DNA of 8,975 nt from Nitrospinota bacterium (GCA_002731985.1 PCCT01000025.1:5485-14459); one strand, 5' to 3'; shown: positions 1 through 7,666, counted from the stretch's first letter. Notes: a model not told the origin generated them from the sequence alone. A program made the numbers and translations.

Positions 1-348
1 GCCCGAGATGGTAACGTCGCCATTAAAGGATGGGTGGAAGTTTCAGACCAGCGGGCCACCGACCTAGCACAAAAACTGGAATCTTATGGCGTGGCAGGCT
101 ATATCTTCACCGACATCAGCCGTGACGGAATGCTTCAAGGCCCCAATCTGAAAAGCATTAAAGAATTTGCCGACAGCACCAAACGGCCAGTGATCGCATC
201 TGGTGGAGTGAGCAAGCTAACAGACATTGAAGACCTCATGGCCCTTGAACCTAACGGCGTTGAAGGCATCATCACAGGCAAAGCCCTGTACGATAAAAGC
301 TTCACCTATCCCCAAACCCTGGAGTTGCTGAACCGCTATGCTGGCTAA
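1..348 (+). CDS. hisA: HisA, ProFAR isomerase, C-terminal part (5' end outside window)
   Basis: Phosphoribosylformimino-5-aminoimidazole carboxamide ribotide isomerase, the Amadori-rearrangement step of histidine synthesis in the cytoplasm, producing PRFAR for HisF. The frame is open from base 1 and gives 115 residues of the (βα)8 barrel's second half. Visible family signatures are [10 protein letters not shown] at the window's start, [14 protein letters not shown] (the Thr at partial residue 37 matches the second catalytic residue, Thr164 in Thermotoga HisA), VIASGGVS (phosphate-binding strand 7) and GIITGKALY (phosphate-binding strand 8). The catalytic Asp before ARDG would lie immediately upstream of base 1. 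The gene overlaps hisF by 11 bases, as in many his operons. Identity is sure; the start cannot be seen. Confidence 0.96.
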   Translation, partial: ARDGNVAIKGWVEVSDQRATDLAQKLESYGVAGYIFTDISRDGMLQGPNLKSIKEFADSTKRPVIASGGVSKLTDIEDLMALEPNGVEGIITGKALYDKSFTYPQTLELLNRYAG

Positions 349-1174
349 GAGAATTATTCCCTGTCTGGACGTAAAAGACGGCAGAGTGGTCAAAGGCGTT
401 AATTTCGTAAACTTGCGCGACGCCGGTGATCCGGTGGAAGTAGCCGCCGCCTACGAAAAAGAAGGCGCCGATGAGTTGACCTTTCTTGACATCACCGCCT
501 CCCATGAAAAACGGGACATCATCCTGGATATTGTCGCACGTACCGCCGAAAAAGTTTTCATGCCTCTGACCGTGGGCGGGGGAGTACGTAATCTGGATGA
601 CATTCGCAATCTCCTAAACGCAGGAGCGGACAAAGTTGGCATCAATACCGCCGCAGTACACGACCCTAAGTTTGTTCGCAACGCCGCCGAAAAATTTGGT
701 AACCAGTGCATCGTCGTTGCGGTCGACGCCAAACGAGTGGAATCCACTAAAAAACCGGCAGACTCCAAACTACTCTGGCGCGACATGCATCCCGATCTTT
801 TCCTGACAGGAAACGAATTGGAACCTTCATTTGAGGTGTTCACCCATGGAGGAAGAAATCCCACCGGTATCCATGCCGTGCGCTGGGCTCAACTCATGGA
901 AACATACGGTGCCGGGGAAATCCTCCTTACAAGCATGGACTGCGATGGAACCAAAAGCGGATACGATCTGGAACTCAACCGCACCATATCCGAATCACTC
1001 ACAATCCCCCTCATAGCTTCTGGCGGGGCGGGAACACTGGATCATCTTTTTGAAGGAATCGTCAAAGGCAAGGCAGACGCCGTTTTAGCCGCATCTATTT
1101 TTCACTTCAAGGAATTTACCATTGGAGAAACAAAAAGGTATTTGAAGTCGAAGGGAATTCCGGTCCGCATATAA
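338..1174 (+). CDS. hisF: HisF, imidazole glycerol phosphate synthase cyclase subunit, with an extra loop
   Basis: Cyclase half of the HisF-HisH complex: it joins PRFAR with ammonia delivered by HisH to form imidazole glycerol phosphate and AICAR. The 278-residue (βα)8 barrel begins [20 protein letters not shown]. Catalytic Asp11 is in CLDVKDGR and Asp130 in VAVDAK. Phosphate-binding segments are TVGGGVRN (about 78-85), LIASGGAGT (225-233) and LAASIFHF (250-257). The usual length is about 253-258; the surplus is one insertion between AKRV (131-134) and FEVFTHGGR (165-173), about residues 136-162, in the loop after strand 5 on the catalytic face. The start is the ATG inside the end of hisA, implying translational coupling; a GGAG lies 13 bases upstream. 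It ends 12 bases before the convergent S66 gene. Confidence 0.97.
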   Translation: MLAKRIIPCLDVKDGRVVKGVNFVNLRDAGDPVEVAAAYEKEGADELTFLDITASHEKRDIILDIVARTAEKVFMPLTVGGGVRNLDDIRNLLNAGADKVGINTAAVHDPKFVRNAAEKFGNQCIVVAVDAKRVESTKKPADSKLLWRDMHPDLFLTGNELEPSFEVFTHGGRNPTGIHAVRWAQLMETYGAGEILLTSMDCDGTKSGYDLELNRTISESLTIPLIASGGAGTLDHLFEGIVKGKADAVLAASIFHFKEFTIGETKRYLKSKGIPVRI

Positions 1175-1186
1175 AGTTCTGCATCA

Positions 1187-2104
1187 TCACAGCACACCGC
1201 AGTTTTCAAATTCAAGCGACTTAGATTTCGTATCCAGTCTGGCCTCCACTCCCATCGGCAAAGTAAGCATTTCTCGTCCGTGCCCAGCTGGGAAATTCGT
1301 TAGAATCGGGAAAGAGCTATCAGCAAACACGTCGCGCAAAATTTCCTTAAAAGACCCGCCCGCTTTCTTTGAAGGCTGGCAATTGACCATTTCTCCAAAA
1401 ACGACTCCACGAATTCCTTTGAACTTTCCCGCTTGTTTCAAATGCCAGAGCATTCCGTCAATCTTGTAAAGAGGTTCATTTACATCCTCAATCAGAAGAA
1501 TCCGATTGCGGGTTTTAATTTCCCACGGCGTCCCCAAAGAACGGCAAAGTAAAGTAAGGCACCCGCCCGTCATTTTCCCCTCAGCGATTCCCGGATTAAA
1601 AACTCGCGCTCCCTTTGCGGTGAGCCGTTTACCTGCCTTTTTTCCCAAAAGGATTTCGCAAAACTGGCGCTTTGACTTTGGCATGGGATAGCGTCCAAAA
1701 TTTCCCGCAACCATCGGACCATGAAACGCCACCAGCGAACACTCCTGAACCAGAAATAAAAGAAGAAGCGTGATATCACTGGACCCAACAAAAACCTTAG
1801 GGTTCCTGCGAATGACAGAAGGATCAAGGCCGGAGAGAACGCGGTTGCTCCCATAACCACCTCGCGCACAAAAGATTCCCTTAATATTTTTGTCGCCAAA
1901 TAAATCATTCAGATCCTGCGTCCGTTGCTCATCCGTTCCCGCCAGATGCCTGTCCCTCGCCAGAACATGTTTAGCCACCACAGGCAAAAACTCCATTCGC
2001 TTGAGCGTTCGCAGTCCTTTCTCCAGATTTTCTGGATCCACCGGACCCGCCGGCGCGACCACCCCTACCCTATCTCCCTGCTTTAATCTTTTAGGACATT
2101 TCAT
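1187..2104 (-). CDS. ldcA: LD-carboxypeptidase, peptidase family S66 (LdcA-like)
   Basis: Serine peptidase of family S66. LdcA members are cytoplasmic and remove the terminal D-Ala from L,D-linked murein tetrapeptides during peptidoglycan recycling. The protein is 305 residues, normal for the family, with no signal peptide. Seen in order: DRVGVVAPAGPVD near the N-terminus (11-23); CARGGYGSNRVL (79-90); nucleophile Ser109 in GSSD; FHGPM (127-131); GGCLTLL (180-186); Glu206 in LLIEDV; and His275 in FPAGHG. Together these make the Ser-Glu-His triad. The MccF-type self-immunity peptidases share the fold and triad, so the substrate is inferred; without a microcin cluster nearby, murein recycling is the better guess. 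It is convergent with hisF. There is no ribosome-binding site before the ATG, and the putative promoter lies so close that the leader would be only a few bases. Confidence 0.93.
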   Translation of the reverse strand: MKCPKRLKQGDRVGVVAPAGPVDPENLEKGLRTLKRMEFLPVVAKHVLARDRHLAGTDEQRTQDLNDLFGDKNIKGIFCARGGYGSNRVLSGLDPSVIRRNPKVFVGSSDITLLLLFLVQECSLVAFHGPMVAGNFGRYPMPKSKRQFCEILLGKKAGKRLTAKGARVFNPGIAEGKMTGGCLTLLCRSLGTPWEIKTRNRILLIEDVNEPLYKIDGMLWHLKQAGKFKGIRGVVFGEMVNCQPSKKAGGSFKEILRDVFADSSFPILTNFPAGHGREMLTLPMGVEARLDTKSKSLEFENCGVL

Positions 2105-2118
2105 ATGATTTATTCTGC

Positions 2119-2147
2119 ATTACAGATTTATCTGGAAACCAGCACAA
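2119..2147 (-). promoter_or_regulatory. Putative sigma-70 promoter of the S66 gene
   Basis: Read on the minus strand: TTGTGC (2147-2142), 17-base spacer, TGTAAT (2124-2119; five of six matches to TATAAT). Initiation about seven bases downstream would leave a leader of only some eight bases before the ATG at 2104, consistent with the missing ribosome-binding site. The -35 box is weak. Inferred by pattern only. Confidence 0.4.
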
Positions 2148-2177
2148 TGAGGCCTGCATATTTAACCGCGACAGATT

Positions 2178-2447
2178 ATGATTCCTGTAGCCGCTATATT
2201 GCAAGCCAGAATGACCTCAACCCGACTGCCAGGGAAAGCCCTTTGTCCTCTGGCAGGAGTTCCGCTGGTCGAGCATATCATTAATCGACTCAAAGCGGTG
2301 GCCGAGTTGGATCATATCATATTGGCCGTTCAGCACAATCGAAAGGCAAGAGAATCAAACCGTGATGTTTTTTTATTTAAAAATAAATATTTTCATATGT
2401 TAAATTTTCAAGCACGAATATGGTGTATAGTAAAATCTATGCAGTAA
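2178..2447 (+). pseudogene. Truncated SpsF/KdsB-like cytidylyltransferase gene
   Basis: The first 50 or so residues are a clear N-terminus of the acylneuraminate/CMP-KDO cytidylyltransferase family (SpsF-like). They carry the nucleotide-binding signature AILQARMTSTRLPGK (6-20), LAGVPLVEHIINRL (25-38) and strand IILAV (47-51). Complete members are about 240 residues and activate or transfer sugars for surface polysaccharides. Here homology fades after residue 51. The remainder, from about base 2340, is low-complexity Lys/Asn/Phe-rich sequence translated from AT-rich DNA, and it stops at residue 89. I see no continuation in the other two forward frames before 2584. The catalytic core is therefore missing and the product is probably inactive: a deletion or insertion remnant. 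No good ribosome-binding site precedes the ATG. It sits divergent from the S66 gene. Confidence 0.75.
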
Positions 2448-2584
2448 CGGCTTAACATAAACTGGCCCCGGCAGATAGTGCATCCGCAAAGTATTACCTC
2501 TGGATTTTTAATTCGAAGCAAACAATCTTCCGTAGCGTACAATTCCAGGGAAACGATTACGAATTAATTATTTCACATCAAAAG
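2340..2584. other. AT-rich non-coding junction between broken gene and ABC operon
   Basis: About 245 bases, partly read by the tail of the truncated cytidylyltransferase frame, then no recognisable gene. The first half (about 2361-2445) is strongly AT-rich. The second half (2456-2584) stays open in the same frame as the ABC ATPase for 43 codons but offers no ATG, GTG or TTG. The promoter of the downstream operon should be here. TATAGT at 2426-2431 is a possible -10, but no -35 at proper spacing convinces me. The composition change relative to both neighbours suggests a recombination scar. Confidence 0.5.
2372..2387. repeat. Perfect AT inverted repeat
   Basis: TTTATTT, two-base centre AA, then AAATAAA: a perfect 7+7 dyad at the point where cytidylyltransferase homology has already been lost. 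Being purely A/T in an AT-rich tract it could be chance, a weak hairpin or a protein site. Confidence 0.3.
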
Positions 2585-3520
2585 ATGATCGAAGTAGAGC
2601 AACTTTCTAAATCATATGGCCCCAGGGAGGCGATAAGAAATTTATCGTTTCAGATCGAAAAGGGGGAGGTCGTTGGGTTTTTAGGCCCAAATGGTGCCGG
2701 CAAGTCTACAACGATGAACATCTTGTCGTGCATCATGCCTGCGTCAAGCGGTAGCGTAAAGATTTGCGGCTTTGATGTATTTGAACAATCCTTAGAAACC
2801 CGCAAGCTCATTGGCTACCTGCCTGAAACTCCTCCTCTGTATTCCGACATGGTTGCTTCTGACTACCTGACCTTTGCGGCCAGGCTACGCAATGTTCCTT
2901 CCAGAAAAGCCCGGTCAGCAGTGGAACAGGTCATCGAAAAGTGTTCTCTCAAAGATGTCAGTAATCGGGTCATAGGCCGACTGTCAAAAGGTTACCAACA
3001 AAGAGTCGGCATCGCCCAGGCCTTGATCCACGACCCGGATATTCTAATTCTAGATGAACCCACCATAGGATTAGATCCGATCCAGATCATTGAAATTCGA
3101 AAGCTGATTCAGGATCTGGCCTCGTCGCATACAATTATTTTAAGCTCGCACATCCTTCCTGAAATAACACAAATTTGCAAGCGGGTTATCATCATTAGCG
3201 AAGGAGAAATAGTGGCCGTTGATTCATTGGAATCTCTAACGACCCGATTGCGCAATGGGGAAAGATTAATTTTAAAAGTGCGCCGAAGTGACGGCGAGAC
3301 AATTGAAAAACTCCGCGCACTAGATCAGACGAATGCTGTCGTTGAACAGGAAACCGGACAGTTCACAATTGATTGCGAACCGAATGCCAATATTCAAGAT
3401 GCCATCGCGAAACTGGCACTGGACAATAACTGGGGCATCGTAGAGCTTAAACCTGCCTCTATGACACTGGAAGACATTTTCCTCAAACTAACGTTGGAAG
3501 AAAATGAGGTGAAGCCATGA
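2585..3520 (+). CDS. ABC transporter ATP-binding protein, GldA-like (ABC-2 type)
   Basis: Cytoplasmic ATPase of an ABC-2 type system, expected to drive the permease encoded next. The 311 residues contain Walker A GPNGAGKST (34-42), signature LSKGYQQR (133-140), Walker B ILILDEPT (153-160) with its Glu, D-loop region GLDP (162-165) and switch His189 in LSSHIL. The Q-loop position reads GYLPE rather than Gln, as is usual in GldA-like proteins. After about 215 residues comes a C-terminal extension ending in TLEDIFLKLT, typical of this family. The ATG at 2585 has no clear ribosome-binding site. The frame is open for 43 codons upstream but has no usual start there, so 2585 is the first possible standard start. 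The stop overlaps the permease start (ATGA). The substrate is unknown; GldA was named for Flavobacterium gliding, but such modules are common in non-gliders. Confidence 0.93.
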   Translation: MIEVEQLSKSYGPREAIRNLSFQIEKGEVVGFLGPNGAGKSTTMNILSCIMPASSGSVKICGFDVFEQSLETRKLIGYLPETPPLYSDMVASDYLTFAARLRNVPSRKARSAVEQVIEKCSLKDVSNRVIGRLSKGYQQRVGIAQALIHDPDILILDEPTIGLDPIQIIEIRKLIQDLASSHTIILSSHILPEITQICKRVIIISEGEIVAVDSLESLTTRLRNGERLILKVRRSDGETIEKLRALDQTNAVVEQETGQFTIDCEPNANIQDAIAKLALDNNWGIVELKPASMTLEDIFLKLTLEENEVKP

Positions 3521-4284
3521 AAAACACGTGGATCATAGCAAAAAGAGATCTAGGATCGTTTTTCAGTTCACCCGTTTTTTATTCTGTGACCACAGTATTT
3601 CTGATTCTTTACGGTATTGTTTTTTTCATTCTTCTCAATTCTTTCAGTTTTGCCAGTTTTCAAACACACCAGCTACGTGGTGCGGATATTGGATTGAACT
3701 TAAATGAGATGGTGATTGAACCTTCTTTCCAGCAAATGGCAGTGATTCTTTTATTCATCATCCCATTGATAACCATGCGTAGCTTCGCTGAGGAAAAAAA
3801 GTCTAAAACATTTGCCCTTCTTTTATCTTCACCAGTCCGCCTCGAGGAAATCATTCTGGGAAAATTTCTAGCCTGCATGATTGTGATTAGCTTGATGATG
3901 CTCCTTTCCGGGTATTCCATTGGATACCTGGTATTTGCAGGGCAACCGGAGATCGGCCCGATACTTACAGGCTATCTGGGAATATTTCTTATGACAGGGT
4001 GCTATGTATCAATGGGACTGTTTGCCTCTTCCCTCACTGATAATCAGATCATCGCGGCTGTCATAGGTTTTGGTATAGCTTTATTCATATGGTTTATAGG
4101 CTGGGGTGCACAGGCGGCGGGCCCTGAACTGGGGCAGATACTGGAGTATCTTTCTCTCATAACGCATCTGCAGCATTTTCTTAAAGGATTGATAGATTCC
4201 AGCGATCTGGCTTATTATCTTTCGTTTATCCTTTTTGGTTTATTCCTCACCCATAGAGTCCTTGAGTCATCCCGATGGAGATAA
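3517..4284 (+). CDS. ABC-2 type permease, GldF-like
   Basis: Inner-membrane permease of the ABC-2 family, partner of the preceding ATPase. It has 255 residues and about six hydrophobic spans by eye: 18-41, 72-88, 114-140, 147-170, 177-199 and 231-246. After span 2 comes the family's cytoplasmic coupling motif, here MRSFAEEKKSKTFALLLSSP (87-106), which contacts the ATPase in this family. The start overlaps the ATPase stop as ATGA, and GAGGTGA lies just upstream, so translation should be coupled. Only four bases separate its stop from the next start. GldF-like assignment rests on the motif, the size and the GldG-like neighbour; the transported or moved substrate is unknown. Confidence 0.91.
   Translation: MKNTWIIAKRDLGSFFSSPVFYSVTTVFLILYGIVFFILLNSFSFASFQTHQLRGADIGLNLNEMVIEPSFQQMAVILLFIIPLITMRSFAEEKKSKTFALLLSSPVRLEEIILGKFLACMIVISLMMLLSGYSIGYLVFAGQPEIGPILTGYLGIFLMTGCYVSMGLFASSLTDNQIIAAVIGFGIALFIWFIGWGAQAAGPELGQILEYLSLITHLQHFLKGLIDSSDLAYYLSFILFGLFLTHRVLESSRWR
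4277..4280 (+). promoter_or_regulatory. Ribosome-binding site fixing the GldG-like start
   Basis: GGAG eight bases before the ATG at 4289. An in-frame ATG at 4235 would add 18 hydrophilic residues coded within the permease gene and has no such site. The shorter start also places the basic MKKR directly before the first membrane span. Confidence 0.7.
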
Positions 4285-4288
4285 CGCG

Positions 4289-5692
4289 ATGAAAAAACGG
4301 ACAGTGCTTCACGGAACCAATTCGCTGATTCTGCTTTTAGTTTTTCTTGGCATCCTGATATTCATAAACATGATCGTCTTTCGCCACAAACAGCAATACG
4401 ACTTTACGGCAACCGGTTTTTACACGCTTTCGCCACAAACAAAAATAATCGTTGAGACTTTGCCGCGCGAAGTCAAGTTGACTGCCTTTTTCCAAACCGG
4501 TTCGCCGGAAAAGAGTTCTTTTCAAGACCGGATGCAAGCCCTCATAGAATCCTCAGACAAACTCAGTCTCTCATTTATCGATCCAGACAAAAACCCTACC
4601 ATAACGAAAAAATTCGGCATCACCACCTACAGCACCATTGTCCTTGAAAGCGGGAAGAAGGAAACCCAGGTAAAAGACCCAAGCGAAGCGAATCTGGTCA
4701 ACGGTATTCTTAAAGTAATTAAAGACGAACAAAAAGTGATCCGATTCCTGGAAGGGCATGGAGAAAAGCGCATTAGTGATGAAGAGAATCAGGGGTTGTC
4801 CGCCGTTAAAGAATCTCTAGAGAAGGACGGGTTCCAAGTGGAAAACCTCTTACTACTTCAAGCAGGTGAAATTCCGGTTGACACAAAACTTCTTGTCATC
4901 CCGGGACCTGAAAAACCCATTGCCCCAGAAGAACAAAAAATTATTGAAGACTATCTCAATGCAGGTGGGTCGGTGCTTCTGCTTCTGGACCCTCAGTCTA
5001 AATTCGGAATGGAAGAACTTCTCAAGCGATGGAGCATCGACGTTCCAGATTCGTTTGTCATAGACCCCATGTCTAAAATGTTTGGCGGAGATTATGCCGC
5101 GCCAGTGATAAGTCAGTATATCGTTCATGATATTACCCGTGAATTTGTGCTCCCAACAATTTTTCCTCTTCTGCGCATGGTAAAAGCTGAGAAAGTTGAT
5201 GGCGTAGAAGCCACAGAATTCCTGCAAACAGGATCGAGTAGTTGGGCCGAAACCAACTTGATTGCTCTCAACGAGGGCAAGTCCCAGTTTGACGAACAAG
5301 CAGACTTTAAAGGACCTGTCTCCGTGGCAGTTATCTCAACACGGGAAATACCCGCCCATGAGCCAAAACAAAATTCTGCTGATGACAATGCAAATATTTT
5401 CACCGACACCTCTAAAAATACCAGGCAAGCTCGTCTGGTAGTCATCGGCGATTCAGATTTCGTGGGCAACAAATATTTTAATTTTTCCGGAAACGGTGAC
5501 TTATTTCTTAATACTACCTCCTTTCTGGCGGAAGAAAAAAACCTTATTTCGATCCGACCCAAAGAACGGAAGAACACCCCGCTTTCACTAACGCAATCCC
5601 AGGGATTATTTATTTTAATGCTGGGAGTTTTTACACCCGCCCTGGTCGTTTTAATGGGAATACGAACCTGGTGGAGGAGGCGCAGCTTATGA
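4289..5692 (+). CDS. GldG-like ABC transporter auxiliary protein (ABC_transp_aux domain)
   Basis: A 467-residue membrane-anchored protein of the GldG family, accessory to GldA/GldF-type ABC systems. Basic N-terminus, one span (about 12-31), a long domain expected outside the cytoplasmic membrane, then a second span (about 437-459) and the basic tail WWRRRSL. Family hallmarks: YDFTATGFYTLSPQT (37-51) followed by the LPREVKLTAFF strand; FLEGHGEKRI (153-162); LLVIPGPEKPIAPEEQKII (201-219); YLNAGGSVLLLLDP (222-235), a DUF4350/glutamine-amidotransferase-like fold without an obvious catalytic Cys; and LVVIGDSDFVGNKYF (383-397). The family's biochemical role is not established; it may bind a ligand or wall component for the transporter. 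It overlaps the DUF4340 gene by four bases (ATGA). Confidence 0.9.
   Translation: MKKRTVLHGTNSLILLLVFLGILIFINMIVFRHKQQYDFTATGFYTLSPQTKIIVETLPREVKLTAFFQTGSPEKSSFQDRMQALIESSDKLSLSFIDPDKNPTITKKFGITTYSTIVLESGKKETQVKDPSEANLVNGILKVIKDEQKVIRFLEGHGEKRISDEENQGLSAVKESLEKDGFQVENLLLLQAGEIPVDTKLLVIPGPEKPIAPEEQKIIEDYLNAGGSVLLLLDPQSKFGMEELLKRWSIDVPDSFVIDPMSKMFGGDYAAPVISQYIVHDITREFVLPTIFPLLRMVKAEKVDGVEATEFLQTGSSSWAETNLIALNEGKSQFDEQADFKGPVSVAVISTREIPAHEPKQNSADDNANIFTDTSKNTRQARLVVIGDSDFVGNKYFNFSGNGDLFLNTTSFLAEEKNLISIRPKERKNTPLSLTQSQGLFILMLGVFTPALVVLMGIRTWWRRRSL
5673..5680 (+). promoter_or_regulatory. Strong ribosome-binding site for the DUF4340 gene
   Basis: GGAGGAGG eight bases before the ATG at 5689, inside the 3' end of the GldG-like gene. 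This excludes the in-frame GTG at 5671, which would overlap the site itself. It is the strongest Shine-Dalgarno sequence in the window, suggesting the last operon gene is well translated. Confidence 0.8.
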
Positions 5693-7470
5693 AGTTTAAG
5701 GGGACGATTGCGCTGACGGTAGCATTTGTCGGAATCGTCCTTTACTACTTCCTCGTGGATGTACCCACAGAGAAGCGTGAAAAGGAAGAAAAAATACGCT
5801 CGGAAAAAGTCCTGCCATTCAAACCGGGTAATGTTGACACGTTTTCCATTATTAAAAACAAAAGTTCTATTACATTAAAACGCTCTGGCGCTGACGGGTG
5901 GCGAATGACCTCACCCGTTGATGCTAAAGGTGATTCCGCAGCCGCCTCAACTTATCTATCGTTTCTTAATAACCTCAGCTTCACCCGTCTCGTTGACGAC
6001 TCCCCAAAAGATTTAAGTGTCTTCGGGCTTAACATGCCCGCCCTTGAAGTTTCCCTCTCAATGAAAAATGGAAAGACAAAAGGATTACGAGTGGGTGACG
6101 ACCACCCAATGGGAAACAAAATTTACTTAGCACGTTCTGATGAAAACAAAATCCTTGCGGCGGAAGTCACCAGCAATAATCTTGATAGAAGTGTTTTCGA
6201 CTTACGCGATAAAACAATCCTCGGCTTTGAAACTTCGAAGGTCTCAAAACTTGAGTGTACCCGTGACGGAAAAATCCTCGTCCTTGAAAAATCTAAGGAG
6301 TCCTGGAGGTTATCTGAAGAGGAGACTCGCGCAAAAGGAAATGAAAATGAAATATCAAACTTTTTAAACACCATCCGGGCGGCACGAATCAAAGAATTCA
6401 TAGAAGAACGCCCAGAAAAATTGGATTCTTACGGATTAACTGATCCGAAACTTATTCTTAAAGTGAGCGGAACAAAGTCAAGTGACCCGCTCATTTTATT
6501 GATTGGGAAGAAAGGTGGAAACGGATTCTACGCCAAAACACTTGCCAGAAAAAATATATTTATCATTGATCAATCATTATTCGACACTTTGAACAATAGC
6601 CGACTGGTAGACTTCATGGACAAGTCACTAGTCAAATTCGATGATGACGAGGTGGCCAGCCTGAGCCTACATATGGATGGAAAAATAATTCACCTGACGC
6701 ACGACAAAAAGGATTCACAAAAGTGGATCATCCAGAAACCCGTTAGTACGCAAGCCAGCACGGCGACGGTCAACAGTCTACTATTTGACTTGAAAGACAC
6801 ACGCATCGTAGAATTCGTTAAAACATTTGTCACGGACCCGAAACTATTTGGTTTTGGCCGACCAGAAAAAGAATTAACCCTCAGCTACAAAGATGGAAAA
6901 ACCTGGTCGTTGATACTTGGCAATCAAACATCAAACAGAGAACATTATTTTGCAAAGCGGACCGGCGAAGAAGCGGTATTCACACTTAAACAATCTTCCG
7001 TGAAAACAATCTTTCGCTCCCTGCACGATTTAAAAGACAAGACACTTCTTAAATTTAATAAAGATGAAGTCCGGCAAATCAAAATTCACAATTCAGAGCA
7101 AACTTTTATTTTGAATAAATCAGATAATGATTGGAACCTTGCCCAGCCTAAACAGCTTGATGCTATCCAGAGTTTCATTGGCAATGACATACTTTGGACC
7201 CTGAATTCCCTGGAATTCGAATCCACCCTGCCAACAGACCCCGGCGATACAATAACCGGCTTCACCCAACCCCGGCTTTCAGTCGAATTATTGGATAAAA
7301 AGGACAAGGTTCTCGCTCATGTGGTCTTGGGAAATGCCGTAGCGAGGTCTTCTGATCTCCACTATCTTCGAACTATGAAAAATTCTACGATATACACTAC
7401 CAACAAGCGAATTCTTGATGAAATATCAATTAACCTTCATAAATTCAAAGATAAACCTACATCTGAGTGA
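5689..7470 (+). CDS. DUF4340 protein with four internal repeats
   Basis: A 593-residue protein with one N-terminal membrane span (about 7-23), then a charged linker (27-40) and a large domain probably facing the periplasm. It reads as four related units of about 140 residues (roughly 41-173, 171-310, 309-449, 447-585). Each opens with a strand motif such as DLRDKTILGFETSKVSKL (171-188), DFMDKSLVKFDDDEVASL (308-325) or DLKDKTLLKFNKDEVRQI (447-464), then a short strand ending in a W-x-(I/L/M) element (W71, W206, W346, W482). Units also carry YGLTDPKLILKV- or FGLNMPALEVSL-type segments and an IG/VG/LG strand. This is the DUF4340 pattern, commonly found beside GldG-like genes; its function is unknown. 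A scaffold or ligand-binding partner of the ABC module is a reasonable inference. It starts at the ATGA overlap and is the last gene of the operon; no clear terminator follows. Confidence 0.87.
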   Translation: MKFKGTIALTVAFVGIVLYYFLVDVPTEKREKEEKIRSEKVLPFKPGNVDTFSIIKNKSSITLKRSGADGWRMTSPVDAKGDSAAASTYLSFLNNLSFTRLVDDSPKDLSVFGLNMPALEVSLSMKNGKTKGLRVGDDHPMGNKIYLARSDENKILAAEVTSNNLDRSVFDLRDKTILGFETSKVSKLECTRDGKILVLEKSKESWRLSEEETRAKGNENEISNFLNTIRAARIKEFIEERPEKLDSYGLTDPKLILKVSGTKSSDPLILLIGKKGGNGFYAKTLARKNIFIIDQSLFDTLNNSRLVDFMDKSLVKFDDDEVASLSLHMDGKIIHLTHDKKDSQKWIIQKPVSTQASTATVNSLLFDLKDTRIVEFVKTFVTDPKLFGFGRPEKELTLSYKDGKTWSLILGNQTSNREHYFAKRTGEEAVFTLKQSSVKTIFRSLHDLKDKTLLKFNKDEVRQIKIHNSEQTFILNKSDNDWNLAQPKQLDAIQSFIGNDILWTLNSLEFESTLPTDPGDTITGFTQPRLSVELLDKKDKVLAHVVLGNAVARSSDLHYLRTMKNSTIYTTNKRILDEISINLHKFKDKPTSE

Positions 7471-7666
7471 TTTCGACTTCCCTCTCCCGATAAACCCCCT
7501 TAATCTCAAGAACCGTGGCTACTTTATAAGGGTTAATATTGACCCGGTCTACACAATATACTGTACCAAACCCCTCATTTCCTCCAAAAATTTAAAAAAT
7601 ATTCCATTTAATATATTGAAAAATAAATGGTTATCATAAAAACTCCTTTCCTCGAAAATTTACTCC
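7471..7666. other. AT-rich intergenic stretch after the operon
   Basis: About 195 bases with many A/T runs (especially 7585-7635) and no gene I can support. A short open frame crosses from inside the DUF4340 gene to 7639, but it has no ribosome-binding site and no recognisable product. I find no GC stem followed by a T-run, so the operon's terminator is not visible. Confidence 0.5.

Noticed and set aside
4235..4291. ATG 4235 as the start of the GldG-like protein
   Set aside because: It lies within the permease gene without a ribosome-binding site; ATG 4289 has GGAG at eight bases and gives the normal MKKR-plus-membrane-span N-terminus.
5671..5688. GTG 5671 as the DUF4340 start
   Set aside because: The codon abuts the GGAGGAGG ribosome-binding site that serves ATG 5689.
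7480..7540. Intrinsic terminator after the operon
   Set aside because: AACCC and GGGTT segments are about 30 bases apart with imperfect pairing and no following T-run.
7415..7639. A 74-codon forward open frame straddling the DUF4340 stop
   Set aside because: It starts inside the DUF4340 gene in another frame, lacks a ribosome-binding site and mostly translates AT-rich intergenic DNA.
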